A DNA stretch of 64,000 bases from Atherinomorus stipes (Eukaryota; Chordata; Actinopteri; Atheriniformes; Atherinidae). Positions 49,899 through 60,733 of the stretch are shown piece by piece (position 1 is the stretch's first letter; every line of letters starts with the position of its first letter). The notes under the pieces were generated by a model. It did not search any database. It had not been told where the DNA came from and worked only from the letters and a program-made list of their open reading frames with translations. Position numbers and translations under genes: made by a program. The stretch spans positions 434,001 through 498,000 of the forward strand of contig JALJCO010001078.1 of assembly GCA_023101725.1 (NCBI GenBank). Reading direction: 5' to 3'.

Positions 49899-50510
49899 TT
49901 ACTGATGAACCAGAGTTTCCTTGTAAAGTCAGTAGATTTGTGTCAGGATGTAGAAATGAATAATCCTGAGTAAAATCTAATTATAGCTTAAAGTGCCTGC
50001 AGCAGATCCACAGGCAAGGACAATTAATCTGAGTTTACAGTTGGGACCAAGCCGGTCGTTTTTGCAGCCATAAGTTCTTACTTAAGTTCCTAGAAAGGGA
50101 CAGTCATACAACTGACCGCAGAGCAACATGGGTCTCTTTGTTGTAATTTGCACACCACCATCTTGATTCAACATTAAAGTCTAGCTGGATCTAGAAACAT
50201 ATGTTAAAAACTAGAGTACACTGTTGATATAATCTCATGTTTCTTCCTTTCACTGAGTTCCTAGTACAGGGTCAGCTGTGAGACAGCACTTTTGTCTTGG
50301 TTCAGTAAGCATGTTGCGGCTAGCACGTGTGAAGCTTGAACCTTCCACCGTGCAGGCTCCACTTTTAATCGCTCCTATTTCCTTTTCAAAAGGTTGTCTT
50401 AGAAACTACATGAGTTTCCTCTCTATCAAACTCATCCGTTTCCTCTGATACAGTCACAATGTGTGGAGAGCAATTTACAGAACAGGGGACAGCTGTCGTT
50501 GACTTTAACT
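49899..50510. other. TMEM200A 3' flank
   Basis: This lies between the TMEM200A stop codon and the hAT element. It presumably contains some 3' untranslated sequence. It includes the right-hand 8-bp target duplicate of the hAT element (49899-49906). No clear AATAAA on the minus strand was found, so the transcript end could not be placed. Confidence 0.5.
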
Positions 50511-51620
50511 TCAGAACCGAGTCTCAGAGCTGCCTCTTTTCAGTGTGCTGCTATTAAACTCATCATGTTCAAAACTCAGATTATTATGTGACCTGGATAT
50601 CATTACCAGCTTCTCGCGCTTACTGTAGTCTCGCCGCGCTGCCATGGATGGCAACACGTCCAGGAGCCGCTCTCCCTGATCTTCCCTGTCCTCGAGCCGC
50701 ATGTAGCCTTTGCTGCTGCCCCGGTTTCCGCAATGACTGCGGCTGCTGTTGCTACGGTCCAGTCGAGGCCAGCTGGGGTGCTTCCGCTGCTCCTGGTGCA
50801 CGCTAAGCATGCTGGGTCCGCGCTCCAGATCCAGAGATTTGGAATGACTGTTTAGCATGTGAAGAGAGGTATTGGAGCCAAAGTCACTCCTGGCTGCTCC
50901 CGGGGAAAGCCAACAGCCTGAGGTAGAGGAGGGAGCAGGGGAGAGGGTGGATGAAGAGAAGGAGGAGGAGGAGGAGGCAGAATTGCTCCGATGTAATCCT
51001 GGCGGTTTGGAGGCCTTTGCAACAGATGCTACAGGCACCACCAGAGACTCCATGGAGCTCAGGGGCTTTGACCTCTCTCTACCTCCTCTCTCGCCTCCTC
51101 TGTCCTCTTCAGTGATCGCCTCCATCTCTGGTTCATCAATTACACAATTGTTGAGTTTAATAACAGGGAGAGTAAAAGCAGAGATAGAGGAGGAGACAAT
51201 AGAGCCTGCATGGTGTCCTCCCTTTTCTCCGTCTCCGTCTACTGACCACTGGTGGCGCATTGAATCCGAGCGATCCAGCCCAAGCCCAGCACTGCAAAAT
51301 GAACGGTCCTTATAGAGCGGCGCCAGCAGCCCCGCAAAGTTACGATCCAACTTAGCCTGCTCTCTACGTCTCTGAAACTCCTCGTCGCCGAGAAGTACCT
51401 CCTCCTCTTCTGTAGATCCTCCTCCTCCGCTTCCAGCCCGAGAAGAGAAAGCCAGGAGGGAATTGCTGGCTAATCGTGCTGCAGCGTCCGCTCCGAAAAC
51501 TCGAAGATCACCTGCTTCCCTTCCACAAATGCTGCTGCGGTGATGATGTTCTTTTTCTTCTTTTTGCCTGAGGCGATGGATGTCGATGACCGTAGAGTAC
51601 ATGTCTCTCATATGAATTAT
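50511..51620 (-). CDS. tmem200a: TMEM200A coding exon 4 (tail) and stop codon
   Basis: It begins after a GTGTTAG acceptor with codons for I-I-H-M, so the ATG at 51611 is an internal Met and not the start. It encodes residues 172-540: the YSTVIDIH block, a Gly/Glu-rich stretch, [16 protein letters not shown], a long Ser run, [26 protein letters not shown] and the C-terminal [10 protein letters not shown] and SETRF blocks, then TGA at 50511-50513. It is markedly more GC-rich than its surroundings. I found no clear polyadenylation signal before the hAT element at 49898. Confidence 0.9.
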   Translation of the reverse strand: MIHMRDMYSTVIDIHRLRQKEEKEHHHRSSICGREAGDLRVFGADAAARLASNSLLAFSSRAGSGGGGSTEEEEVLLGDEEFQRRREQAKLDRNFAGLLAPLYKDRSFCSAGLGLDRSDSMRHQWSVDGDGEKGGHHAGSIVSSSISAFTLPVIKLNNCVIDEPEMEAITEEDRGGERGGRERSKPLSSMESLVVPVASVAKASKPPGLHRSNSASSSSSFSSSTLSPAPSSTSGCWLSPGAARSDFGSNTSLHMLNSHSKSLDLERGPSMLSVHQEQRKHPSWPRLDRSNSSRSHCGNRGSSKGYMRLEDREDQGERLLDVLPSMAARRDYSKREKLVMISRSHNNLSFEHDEFNSSTLKRGSSETRF

Positions 51621-53311
51621 CTAACACAGAGAAAAGTTAGGTTAGTAGTAGCAGCGGTAGTATTCAACTTCAAATTACCTGCATACATTTGTCACATTCA
51701 GTTAAAACATAAAAAACAGCTGTTTGTTTTGGTGATCACTGTTCTAGTTATTTTTAATTCATTTTTGTTATTTGTTACTTGCTATTTGTATGTAAATGAA
51801 AAGGAATATGGGGGACATGCGTGTATTTCTAAGTTACAACTAACTGAGGATTGTTTCCTTTTCCTTTTTTTTCCCCTCTTTTTAAGAAATGTATATTGAT
51901 TGATTCCTTCTCTTCTTTTAATAGTGTTCTGTTTGTTTTTCTCTGTTTTAATCATCAGTTTTTGTTTGTGTTTATGTATTTGCACATTTGGTGAAAAAAG
52001 AAGGGGAAAAGACAATGTGATCTATACATGAAATTCTGTTGAGATGTGTTTTTTATGAAATTTTATGAAATAAAAAAACATATAATTCAGTAATTTCAAA
52101 TTTGTGCACTCTGTCTTGGATCCCTGTGGTCTTGGAGTAGATGTTGACTACCAGGATGGGAGGAGGAGGAGTGGTTTGATCAAATACAAAAAGGGAAAGA
52201 ACAGGCCCTATGAAAAGAGAAAATGTGATCAAGAGAAGATTGCAAAGATCCTGGTGGAGGCATGTTTGGAGAAATCTGATCTGCATGTTACATGGAGACA
52301 TTGGTTATGAATGAGTACAGCATATATGTCTTTCTCATGCAACCAGAGCACCTTAAGAGAATATAGGACAAGGAAGGAATAATTGGTGAAATATCTGTTT
52401 GGAAATATTCCTTTAGAAATTTTTCCACAGCCCTAAAAATTCTTCGCTTATTTTGTCTTTCATGAATTTGTCAAATGTAAGAAATTCTTTGATGCGTGCT
52501 GCAGTATTTGGCTCTCAGCCCAACCTTAGTTTCTCTGTCTCTGTTTTCATGAAGTATTGCGTTGGCACAGATGAAGATAAAAATCCCAATCCCCATGGTG
52601 AAGGGCCCAAGCATCTTCATCCTCTCAGAGTGAAGATGTTGTCCCAGGAAGCGCGTCAGGGGGCCACCAGTCTGTTCTGAAGTCGCCCCTAAAATCACAA
52701 ATTAAGGAGACAACGAGCAACGGGGGTGAAGAACAGCTCTATAGAGTGATGTTATCGACACTCTGCTTCATTTTTACCTTGGACATCATGGCTTGTGTTG
52801 GCTGCATCCTTCTCTGCCTTGACTCCAACTCCCCCTCTAGCTGGTACGGCTTTCCCGTGAGGCCAGTAACCCAGTGTCGCCATACCAATCCCTACAGCTA
52901 AGATTATCAACCCGAGGAAGAGGAAAAACCCAGAGGCCGAATAGAGGCGGAGCCTGCCACGCACCACCACCACATCGCTGCGCCGTTTCCGCTTTCTACA
53001 GAAAAAGAATAACAAGAAAGCAAAATTGAGATTTTGGAGAAATAATTGATGATAAGTGATGATCTAACATCAGCGACTCCACAGACAATAACACCCGGCA
53101 CGTAGTAGTTAAAACACCACTGCTTAATCATATCACAGCTTGTTAAAAAGTTTTTGATTTTTTTTTTTTACTGAAATTACCTTGGGGCTACCTCAGGGAT
53201 GGGGTTTCCCAAGCCTGGTGATGCAGGTGGAATGGAACGATGCTGAGAGCGGGTGGAGTCCTGGCGCTTTAGTTTGGCCAATCCTGTGAGCACACCTGCT
53301 GCTGCAGTCAT
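50511..53311 (-). CDS. tmem200a: TMEM200A, two-pass membrane protein, four coding exons
   Basis: Coding exons on the minus strand are 53311-53181, 52995-52778, 52688-52525 and 51620-50511. Every intron is GT-AG and the phases match (2, 1, 0), giving 1623 nt and 540 residues. Seen in the protein: a short basic N-terminus ([12 protein letters not shown] near residues 8-19), a basic stretch at 45-49 followed by DVVVVRG (51-57), membrane segment 1 (about 64-88, ending LGYWP), a loop with an N-glycosylation sequon at N110, membrane segment 2 (about 142-162, [19 protein letters not shown]), then the conserved HENRDRETK and YSTVIDIH blocks. The long polar tail contains [25 protein letters not shown] and the C-terminal [14 protein letters not shown] and SETRF blocks. 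These blocks fit TMEM200A better than TMEM200B or C. The protein's biochemical role is poorly known. Whether this is the only copy or a genome-duplication paralogue cannot be told from the window. Confidence 0.88.
52525..52688 (-). CDS. tmem200a: TMEM200A coding exon 3 (second membrane segment)
   Basis: It starts after a TTTTAG acceptor and ends at AAG|GTTGGG. The 164 nt encode residues 117-171: the end of the loop, membrane segment 2 and the HENRDRETK block just inside the membrane. Reading past the donor leads quickly to stops, which supports the splice site. The following intron is 904 bp. Confidence 0.87.
52778..52995 (-). CDS. tmem200a: TMEM200A coding exon 2 (first membrane segment)
   Basis: It follows a strong acceptor (T-rich tract ending TGTAG) and ends at an AAG|GTAAAA donor. 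The 218 nt supply the last base of codon 44, 72 full codons and the first base of codon 117. They encode the basic patch, DVVVVRG, membrane segment 1 and most of the extracytoplasmic loop, including the N-T-S sequon. The intron before it is 185 bp and the one after it is 89 bp, both short as is common in fish. Confidence 0.86.
53181..53311 (-). CDS. tmem200a: TMEM200A coding exon 1
   Basis: It holds the start ATG at 53311-53309, with A at -3, which is a favourable context. It encodes 43 residues plus two bases of codon 44 and ends at a GTAATT donor (53180). Upstream, a CAG at 53321-53319 could be the acceptor of a 5' untranslated intron, leaving only 7 nt of leader in this exon. The pyrimidine tract before it is weak, so the leader could instead be continuous. 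No upstream non-coding exon could be placed. Confidence 0.82.
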
Positions 53312-53318
53312 GTTTCAC

Positions 53319-54310
53319 CTGAAGACACGCATTAGCAGGAAAAGAGCTTTTTATTGATGTGCAGTTTCCATATTGAATTCCAAACATCAGACATCCTATT
53401 TGTACACTTTGTTAACATCTCCTGACTCTTACAGGAGGCAACAGGTCGATTATTTCTCTCATCTCTTCCATGATAACCAATAAAAATGCTGTGCATGCCT
53501 TACTTGAGGAGATATTTTGTATCCTGTTCTGAATATCCTACATGACATTTTAACGCTGCTTCTTTTCCAGTTCAGTCACCCTTAAGGTGTTTAAGACGCT
53601 CTCCAGGGGGTTGAACTACAAAGAGGATTTGTGGCGTAGCAAAAAAACTACAGGTTTAACTCTGGGTTTTCAGGGCCAAAAAGGTGGTTCATGCACTATG
53701 TAGTACATCACCATGGTAACTTAGCTAAAGACCTAAGCTGCTCCACAGCAACTTGTATACAAAAAGAGATGAACAGATGTTAAAGGTATCACCAAATGTC
53801 ATTTCTCTGGGAGAAAATGGAAAGTGGTTTGCAATTTTTTCCAGTGTTTTTACTTTTGATGGTGAGCATCAGTGCCAGATGTGTGGTTGTATGAAACACT
53901 TATCAGTAGTCAGACAGCATTGAGAGCTCTCCTAGTTTGGAGGATCTGAAAATTTGACTGATTGATAGCTAAGAGGCACCAGAAGAGTGAATTTTTCATA
54001 ATCTAAAACAACACAAAGCAAAAAAATAAATCTAATGGTTCTATTTATAATATTTACTCTCCCTTACTGTTTCTGAGTAGTGCGTAGGTTTAACATGCCT
54101 GTCCAGAAGTTGTCTCATTTATCACATAAACAGGAATCTCCATGTGTTGAATGAATGAATGTGTTTATTTTAATTTTTAAGAGACATCAACAGCATCTTT
54201 ATTTCGTTTTTTGTTTTTATTATTTATACTATTGTGTACCTTGATCTCCTTCCATTGTCTTTAATTTTTTAATGTTATTATTTTTTTTGATATTTTTATT
54301 TTCATTGTGT
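53319..54310. other. TMEM200A upstream region, non-coding
   Basis: This should hold the 5' untranslated intron or promoter of TMEM200A, but no TATA box, CpG-rich island or upstream exon could be identified. The stretch at about 53620-53760 (ACTACAGGTTTAACTCTGGG, TCACCATGGTAAC) resembles part of a dispersed fish repeat. Confidence 0.45.
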
Positions 54311-54412
54311 TGACTTGTCAAGGGGCTAGGGATGGAAATTAGCTTTGCTGTAATCCTGTATATTTACATTTTATCTTCATTAATATGCACTGTCCCTTTT
54401 TAAATACAAAAC
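54311..54412 (+). mobile_element. retroelement 3'-end fragment
   Basis: It shares AAGGGGCTAGGGATGGAAAT, TTAGC and TTCATTAATATGCACTGTCC with the segment at 48776-48870. It is probably a 5'-truncated LINE remnant, the T-rich sequence upstream (54160-54310) being part of the same insertion. Confidence 0.55.
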
Positions 54413-54423
54413 TCAAACTCCAT

Positions 54424-54457
54424 GTTATTATGTAAGGTAACATTCTTACATAATAAC
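54424..54457. repeat. 12-bp perfect hairpin
   Basis: GTTATTATGTAA and its exact complement are separated by 10 nt. No T-run follows, so it is not a bacterial-type terminator; in this setting it is simply a short palindrome. Confidence 0.8.
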
Positions 54458-54525
54458 GTTTAAAAATCCCAACTGCAGCGAGAGAAAACATTAGCAACAG
54501 CAGGACCACAGCGAGAAGAGAAGAG

Positions 54526-54550
54526 ATGGAATCCCGAAAACGAACAGCAG
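54526..54550 (+). other. possible first coding exon end (ATG plus donor)
   Basis: An ATG in a purine-rich context is followed by eight codons (M-E-S-R-K-R-T-A) and then AG|GTAAAT, a good donor. The stretch just upstream (from about 54470) is richer in CAGCAG and GAGAAG than its surroundings, as 5' leaders often are. It lies upstream of and divergent to TMEM200A. No partner exon was identified, so this may be chance or part of a repeat. Confidence 0.18.
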
Positions 54551-55065
54551 GTAAATCACTAGCTCGACTTCCTCATTGATGTTCAGTGTGTGTGTGTCGC
54601 AAACAAATCACTTAAAAAACCTCACTATGACGACCCCACCCACACTAAAGACAGCCTCCCTTGCTCTCAACAAAGCTGGGGTAGTGCAGTGTCTGCCAAA
54701 TGAGGGCCAGGCTAAGACAGTAACTTCTCATGCAAAGTGTGATGCAAAAAAATTCAAACAAAAAACCAAGTTTTCTTTAATGTCTGCAGAATTCTGTAGT
54801 AATTATAAAAGTAAAAGTAGTTTTGTCTCCTAATGCATAAAATAATATAAACAAGGGAAATTGTGGCTCAACTTAACATTTAAAGCTGCATTCCTGTAAG
54901 GGTAAAAGACTGTTTCTCCTGCAACTCTCCACCATATAACTGTACAGTAAAATAACCGGTAAGCCTGTGCTTGTGCAGATGATTTCTTGCAAATGTTGAC
55001 ATTACTAATAGCTCAATACCCCTAAGGTGGTAAAAACAAAAAAAAAGAAAAAAAAAAAAAAAAAA

Positions 55066-55161
<96 letters not shown>

Positions 55162-57231
55162 AATGTTGTTCAAGTGAATTTGTCAGCTCCTGGACCATTT
55201 ACAACTGAAAAGTAGCACATTCAGTGATGGGTCAGTATACATGATGGAACAGTGGTATTACATAAGAAATTAGGATCTACACAGCAGTGTCTCTTTGGTT
55301 GGCTACTAATAAACCTTGGGAACAGGTGTGAATGTGTATATTACATAAACTACAGCTGGAAACTACATTACCCAAACCCCGCTGCATTGCATTGTGATCT
55401 CCATACAAATAGGGGTGACATTTTTTGCTATTAACAGTCAATGATTCTAAAAAATATCATGTTAAGCTCTGATTTGTTTGGTATAGTTGAAAGAAGCGAG
55501 TGTAGGGAGACAATTTTCCTTGGTTTAAGAAAATGCCATTAAAACGAAAATAAAATATTACAGGATCATATATTCCAATAAAGGAAAAAATGCCAAAAGC
55601 TTTGATGAAATATATGTCTAGAAAGGCCCATCTGCTCAAGCAGAGCCCCAGTCTTATTTACTCTACATTATGAGGTGTAAAACACTTGATATTCAGGGTA
55701 CAGCATATCCTACACACATGCACATTGAACTGGTTCCAAGGATCATGCAGCAAGTCTGTTTGTCTAATCTAAATGCATATCAGCCCATAAAAAATCATTT
55801 TCCTGCTTAAGATATTTCTTCCACAGTGAAATTTACCAGTGATAATAATTTAAAAACAAAAACAAAACACTAACACAGATGTAAGCACACAAAACAATAC
55901 ATGCCCAGTATAATAATTTCCTGTTTACAAGAGATATTTTGTTATTTGCTGTTAGCCTTCAGAAGAACATTAGAGTGTAGTGTGTGTTTGTTTGAATGTT
56001 GTACATAGTTATAGCTTCACTCTTGCAGGATGTTTGTTTGTTTAGTTCTTCCTGCATGTATGGCAAAAACAGCTCAGACAATGATGAAGCAGTATGATCA
56101 CAGAAATATAAACATGCTAGCGAATTTAGCCTCGAGGAGTTCCTCCATTTGAACTCAAAGTCTATATTTACCGCACTGGCATTTTATTGTTGTGTTTGCT
56201 GTCTTCATATCTTAATACAGTGGTGAAGACACATCATAATATTCAAATGAGTCATGTCTATGCTCAGCAGCTGCTCAGATGTCTATTAATAATTTTTAGA
56301 GGAAGAGGGCTTAAAACAATCGGAGGCTTATTTCCAGAGTCTTCATTTGGATTTAAATGGTTGTTAATCTGGGTTGACATGAACATTAGCATTGTCCTGT
56401 TGAGCAATAAGAGGATTAAACCATGATGCTGAATACACTGACTGTTGACTTTGAATGGAAATATCAAGTATTTCCCAACCGATTTTGACCAAGTATCAGT
56501 TGTTGCCATGTTGATATGCTAGATGAAAATGTTAAACAGTTAACGTAATGTTACTAAAGCCAGCAGCTACAGTATAGCTCAGCTGCTGGAGACTGACAAG
56601 AAAGGAAACAGCTATCTAATTATAACATTAACTTTGACAAATGTGTAGCCCATATTTACATTGCCTCAGAGTCAAACCATTTAATATCAAAGGTGCAAAA
56701 TGTTGGATTTTAAACCTGTTGAAAACTAGCTGGTCAAAAAAATGTACAACAGCTTTTACATGATCTTAACTGCATGGTAACAAACTAGAACTAATTAATC
56801 TTGTAATATGGTAACTTTAACAGAGCAGTGACAAAGTGCTTTCAGCTTCATATGCTACCATGCAGCCATTATAAATAGCTTGAGGGGGACTGGAGGCCAG
56901 CTAGAGCCATAACTTATCCAGCATGATTTGATGTTACATCATGTCTATGCTTCAGCACTGTCATTAGATACCATGCAGACACAAATATCAGTTACCCTGG
57001 TGTCCATTTGGATTAAACAAAGCAGAGTTATGAAACAAAAGAACCAACGCTTCAGGTCCCGAGCGGCTCTTGTGTTCTTTTGAGAAACAATCATGAGCCC
57101 TCTAAAGATAGATCTGTGCTCAACAAATGAAATGTTTAGAGGCTCTGACACATCAAACTAGTGCCAAGAACCAGCAGAGAGAAAATACCCCCCCACTGTG
57201 CCTTCTGACATTTCCAAAGTAGTACTTAAAC
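54551..57231. other. non-coding DNA
   Basis: Apart from the (GAAA)n array, no gene or element was recognised. Confidence 0.5.
55032..55163 (+). repeat. poly-A plus (GAAA)n microsatellite
   Basis: An A-rich lead (55032-55066) passes into about 24 perfect GAAA units. The array is pure purine on the plus strand. Confidence 0.95.
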
Positions 57232-57412
57232 CAGTGTTTCCCAACTCCCGTCCTCAGGACCCACTGCTCTCCATGTCTTGGAGGCAATCCTAATTTTCCA
57301 CACCTGAATCAAATGAGTGGCTCGTTAAAAGCCCTGCAAAGAACTTGATGAGGAAGTTCATGAATCTGAATCAGGTGTTGGAGAAGGAACACATCGAAGA
57401 CAAGCAGGGCTG
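57232..57412. mobile_element. hAT-type MITE, right end missing
   Basis: It begins CAGTGTTTCCCAACTCC, then CCTCAGGACCCACTGC and, after an internal inverted segment, GAATCAGGTGTTGGAGAAGG and AAGCAGGGC. This order matches a short foldback element I recall as common in fish. The matching right-hand terminus is not present, so the copy is truncated. Confidence 0.6.
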
Positions 57413-58043
57413 AGATAGACTGACTTAATCACACCACAAAGATGTCATTAACTGCCCAAAAAGAAACGGGTGTTTTTTTTTGTTTTTAACTGGACAATGT
57501 ACATTTTCAAAATTGACGCAAAGCAGTGTTTTTATAAATTCAATTTACTATGATTTTAAGTTTTACTACCCAACATAGATTTAAATCAAGTATACATATT
57601 TTAATGTGCAAGAAGCACGGGCCAGAGGGATGGCCTGGAGATTCAGGATCATAAACAATTGTTGCTAAGCCAAAAAAAAAGAAAAGAAAAGAAAAATCCT
57701 TGGTTTTTGCATCACAAATTTTGCTTTACATTTTAAATATATGACCACCTAAGTTTTAATAATAAGTTAAAAAATCCAAACCCTTTTTTGAAATCTCTCA
57801 TTTACAGGTGCCCTCCTTTACTCAGTCTTTGTCTGGCCCCCTCTATCAAAGATTTTCTTGACCCACCCCTGCAAAGAAGCCCCCAAAATCAACAGTGGGC
57901 ACGTTTACATGGAGACTTTTTTCCCTTTCCGATGGGGGGGGGGGAGGGTCATTTTCATTCCGAAAGAGCTTTTAAACCGAAAGCAATCGGTCTATTTGGG
58001 TCCATCTAAACGCAGCTACTAAGTGTAACGTTAAATTGTCTGC
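57413..58043. other. non-coding DNA
   Basis: It contains an AAAAG-rich run near 57670-57696 and a G run at 57936-57945. Nothing else was recognised. Confidence 0.5.
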
Positions 58044-58589
58044 TTAAAAGTATAGTGCAAAGTTTCCCCCCGTAAAAAAAAAAAAGTTAGACTTGAGCAA
58101 GTGAAATCCATCTCAAAACCCACCTTTGGGCCTCTACTCTCGTGCCGTGGTGCGTTTGAATGCAACTCTCTCTCCCCCTGCCTGTAATTCACTCTTTTGC
58201 ATGGTTTTGGTGTGTTAGGGACGTTTCTGGGTGGAGATTTCTGTTTATATCAGCAGCCAATGACAGAGCTAAGAGCATGACGCTGTGTGGAAATAAGCTC
58301 ATGATTGGAGCAGACGCCAGTCACTCAAACTCTCGAAGGAAAAAGAAAGAAAGAAAGAAAACACTGTGGATGCACCGAAGAAAAGGTAAGAGCTTCAGAT
58401 AATGCACTTTGGAAAACCAGGTTAATAATAGTTTGGCTTGTAGCCGCTTCTGAGCTCTGAAGGAGAAGCTTGAAGTTGAATAGGCTAGCTAGAACGAGGC
58501 GGCCGTTAGCCTTAGAGGGAGGAGCGCTAAGTTTGAATGCTGTTGTTTGCAAACAGAAATGCTGGAGGGACTTCGGACTCTACCTTTAA
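58044..58589 (+). mobile_element. TTAA-flanked non-autonomous element
   Basis: The left end TTAAAAGTATAGTGCAAAG and the complement of the right end (TTAAAGGTAGAGTCCGAAG) share most positions. TTAA is present at both limits. The interior shares GTTAGACTTG, GCAAGTG and CCTTTGGGCCTCTA with the fragment at 12398-12505. The centre has a GAAA run and ATGCACCGAAGAAAAG followed by a GTAAGA donor-like site. There is no transposase. Confidence 0.68.
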
Positions 58590-60337
58590 AGCTCATTCAC
58601 TGCACCAAACTGTTAACATCCTGAATGAGCAGAAAATTATATTGCAGAATACCAATGGTGCAAACTGGGCCAAAAAAACCCCACGGATGACGATAGTTCA
58701 TTGACATTGCCTCGAAGAACCTTTTTCTTCAAAGAAAAAAAAAAAACTTACTTTATTTTTCCTTCAGCACTGCTCCATTCTGTATTCCTAAATGACCATT
58801 TAAAGCTGCAACAGACATATAAAAATTTTATTTACTATAAAATTTTTGCAAGAACAAGAAAGCCTGTAGAAATAAAGATTTCTCAAGGACTGAAAAATAG
58901 AAAAGCCATGCTGCATTATTTCTATTATTTCTATTACCTGATATGAAATCTAAAGTGTGATGTGTTGTAATAGGACCTCGCTGCAGGCTATCAGTTCCAG
59001 AATGACATGAAGTCACAGAACGGGAAACAATTCTCTCTTATTCCTGACTTGTTACTGTAGATCATGTTCAATACTACCTCTGAGATGTTGCTTATTACAA
59101 AGTTACTGGGAGGTAAAACTTTCATAAGTGCTTGTCTTCTCTTCTTAGTTTTCCAAGCAACATGCCAGCTTGTGGAATGTGTCCATACCAGCATATAAAA
59201 ACGATCAAGCATATTATGCAAGGGAATAAAAACGTATATGGCATCGATGCGTTTGTCTTGATTGTGACTGACCATCAGTAACCTCCATCTTTCGCCTTGC
59301 CTCCATCCTCACTCTAATTCTGAGCTAATGGATTCTGGTTGTGACCCTGCATTTCTTCCTTTCCCAAACTTCCCTTTTCTCCGCTCCTCATCTTGTTTCT
59401 CCACGTTTATCTCACTCCTCCACCCATCTTTTGAAATCATCATCCTATTTTTAGCCTGTCTCTAATTTTAATTTATTCTAAATTTGTCACTTTCCTGTTT
59501 TTCTTCCTCTTCCCTCGACATATCTTAAAGCAATACAGCCACAAAGCTCTGAAGATTAGAATAAGAAAAAAAGAAAATTTGTATTCAGATGAGCTGTGAA
59601 TTGTATAAGACCACTTTCTCTCCTCCTACCCTCTTTTCACCTCACATTTATATGTATCTTTTCATCTGTCAATCATCTCTCCTGTAATAGGAAGTGGTTT
59701 ATCACAGATGGTGAATTGCACAGGAATAGACACAAGTAGCCACTTTTCTTAGGTCCGCTGAGCTCCTGCTCGCTCTGGCTCGATTCTCACCTTTCACTCC
59801 TTCGTGTGCGTCAAACAGAAATCCACACAAGAGCAGTGGGAGGGATTTCCTATGTTTACTGAACAGATGAAAGGGATGGATGCCAGTTGAGGAGCGAGGA
59901 GATAAATATAATGACACATTGCACCTATCAAGGTGGAGCACTAAGTAATGACAGTAAAGTCAAATGCTCTCAATGATTGACAGGGGGAAGATGGAAAGGC
60001 CTTACGATAAAGGAGAGGAGAGGGCAATGCTTCTCCTGGCAGTGATGAAAGGACAGTAAGGGAGACAAGCCTACTGCATCTGTACTGTAGTTATAACAAG
60101 TTTGGAGTGTGAAACAAGTGGAGCAGAGAGGGGAAAAAAATGCTATCGTAACAGACACAAATGCAGCCTAATGAGAAACCACTTCAGCTCTCACACAACC
60201 AGGCTTTCTCCTGAGGAGAGCGTGAGGTGCCAGAATAAAATGACAAATTAATATTCAGTAAACGAGCTCAGCATATAACAGGCTCATCATGCTGCACGTA
60301 AGCCTGTTTTGGTGCATGCATAATAAACATTTAGAGA
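58590..60337. other. non-coding DNA
   Basis: No gene was recognised. A pyrimidine-rich stretch runs through about 59345-59520. Confidence 0.5.
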
Positions 60338-60345
60338 TCCACTAT

Positions 60346-60725
60346 TAGAGATGATCGATCCTGTGTTTTTCCAATCCAATCCGATACCAATACCTGGGCT
60401 TAGCATATCTGCTGATACCCGATACCGATCCGATACTACTGTTGAATGAATGAACCATATACTTTGCCATGTGAGTGAAGGAATCAGGCTTAGCATAAAC
60501 ATTTAGACTTGTTCAACAAATTAACACAGGTATACAGTAAACACATTTAATATCATTTATTAACAAATAAAGTGTACTTTTTTATTATATTAATTTTTTT
60601 TTTAAAAAAGAAGAAATGACTGGATTGTAATGCTGGATAGGCTTCATTCAACCGATATCCGATCCAGCTAATTAGTCAATATCAGAGCCAACAACCGATC
60701 CGGGTAACGGATTGGTGCATCTCTA
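60346..60725. mobile_element. hAT MITE with 8-bp target duplication
   Basis: The ends TAGAGATGATCGATC and the complement of GATTGGTGCATCTCTA are imperfect inverted repeats. A perfect 8-bp duplication, TCCACTAT, flanks the element (60338-60345 and 60726-60733). CCGATACCGATCCGATAC subrepeats resemble those inside the hAT element at 8582-9321, so the two families are related. The 380 bp have no coding capacity. Confidence 0.88.
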
Positions 60726-60733
60726 TCCACTAT

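Larger units (their letters stand above)
51621..53180 (-). other. TMEM200A introns 1-3
   Basis: Intron 1 spans 53180-52996, intron 2 spans 52777-52689 and intron 3 spans 52524-51621. All start GT and end AG on the minus strand. Intron 3 is T-rich on the plus strand and has no recognisable element. A 68-codon open frame on its plus strand (52104-52310) has no family features and is taken as chance. Confidence 0.8.

Noticed and set aside
50872..51315. 147-codon plus-strand open frame rich in Glu
   Set aside because: It is the antisense of TMEM200A exon 4, whose Ser-rich and Gly-rich codons read as Glu/Pro on the other strand. No family motifs or splice support.
51611..51611. Internal ATG as a possible TMEM200A start
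   Set aside because: The upstream exons are in phase with good splice sites and encode both membrane segments, which a start here would lose.
52104..52310. 68-codon plus-strand frame in TMEM200A intron 3, rich in Lys/Arg
   Set aside because: It has no family similarity that I recognise and lies on the opposite strand within an intron.
54424..54457. Hairpin as a transcription terminator
   Set aside because: No T tract follows and intrinsic terminators of this type are not used for vertebrate polymerase II genes.
54880..55215. Open frames reading Lys-Glu-Arg or Phe-Leu-Ser repeats
   Set aside because: They are translations of the poly-A and GAAA array.
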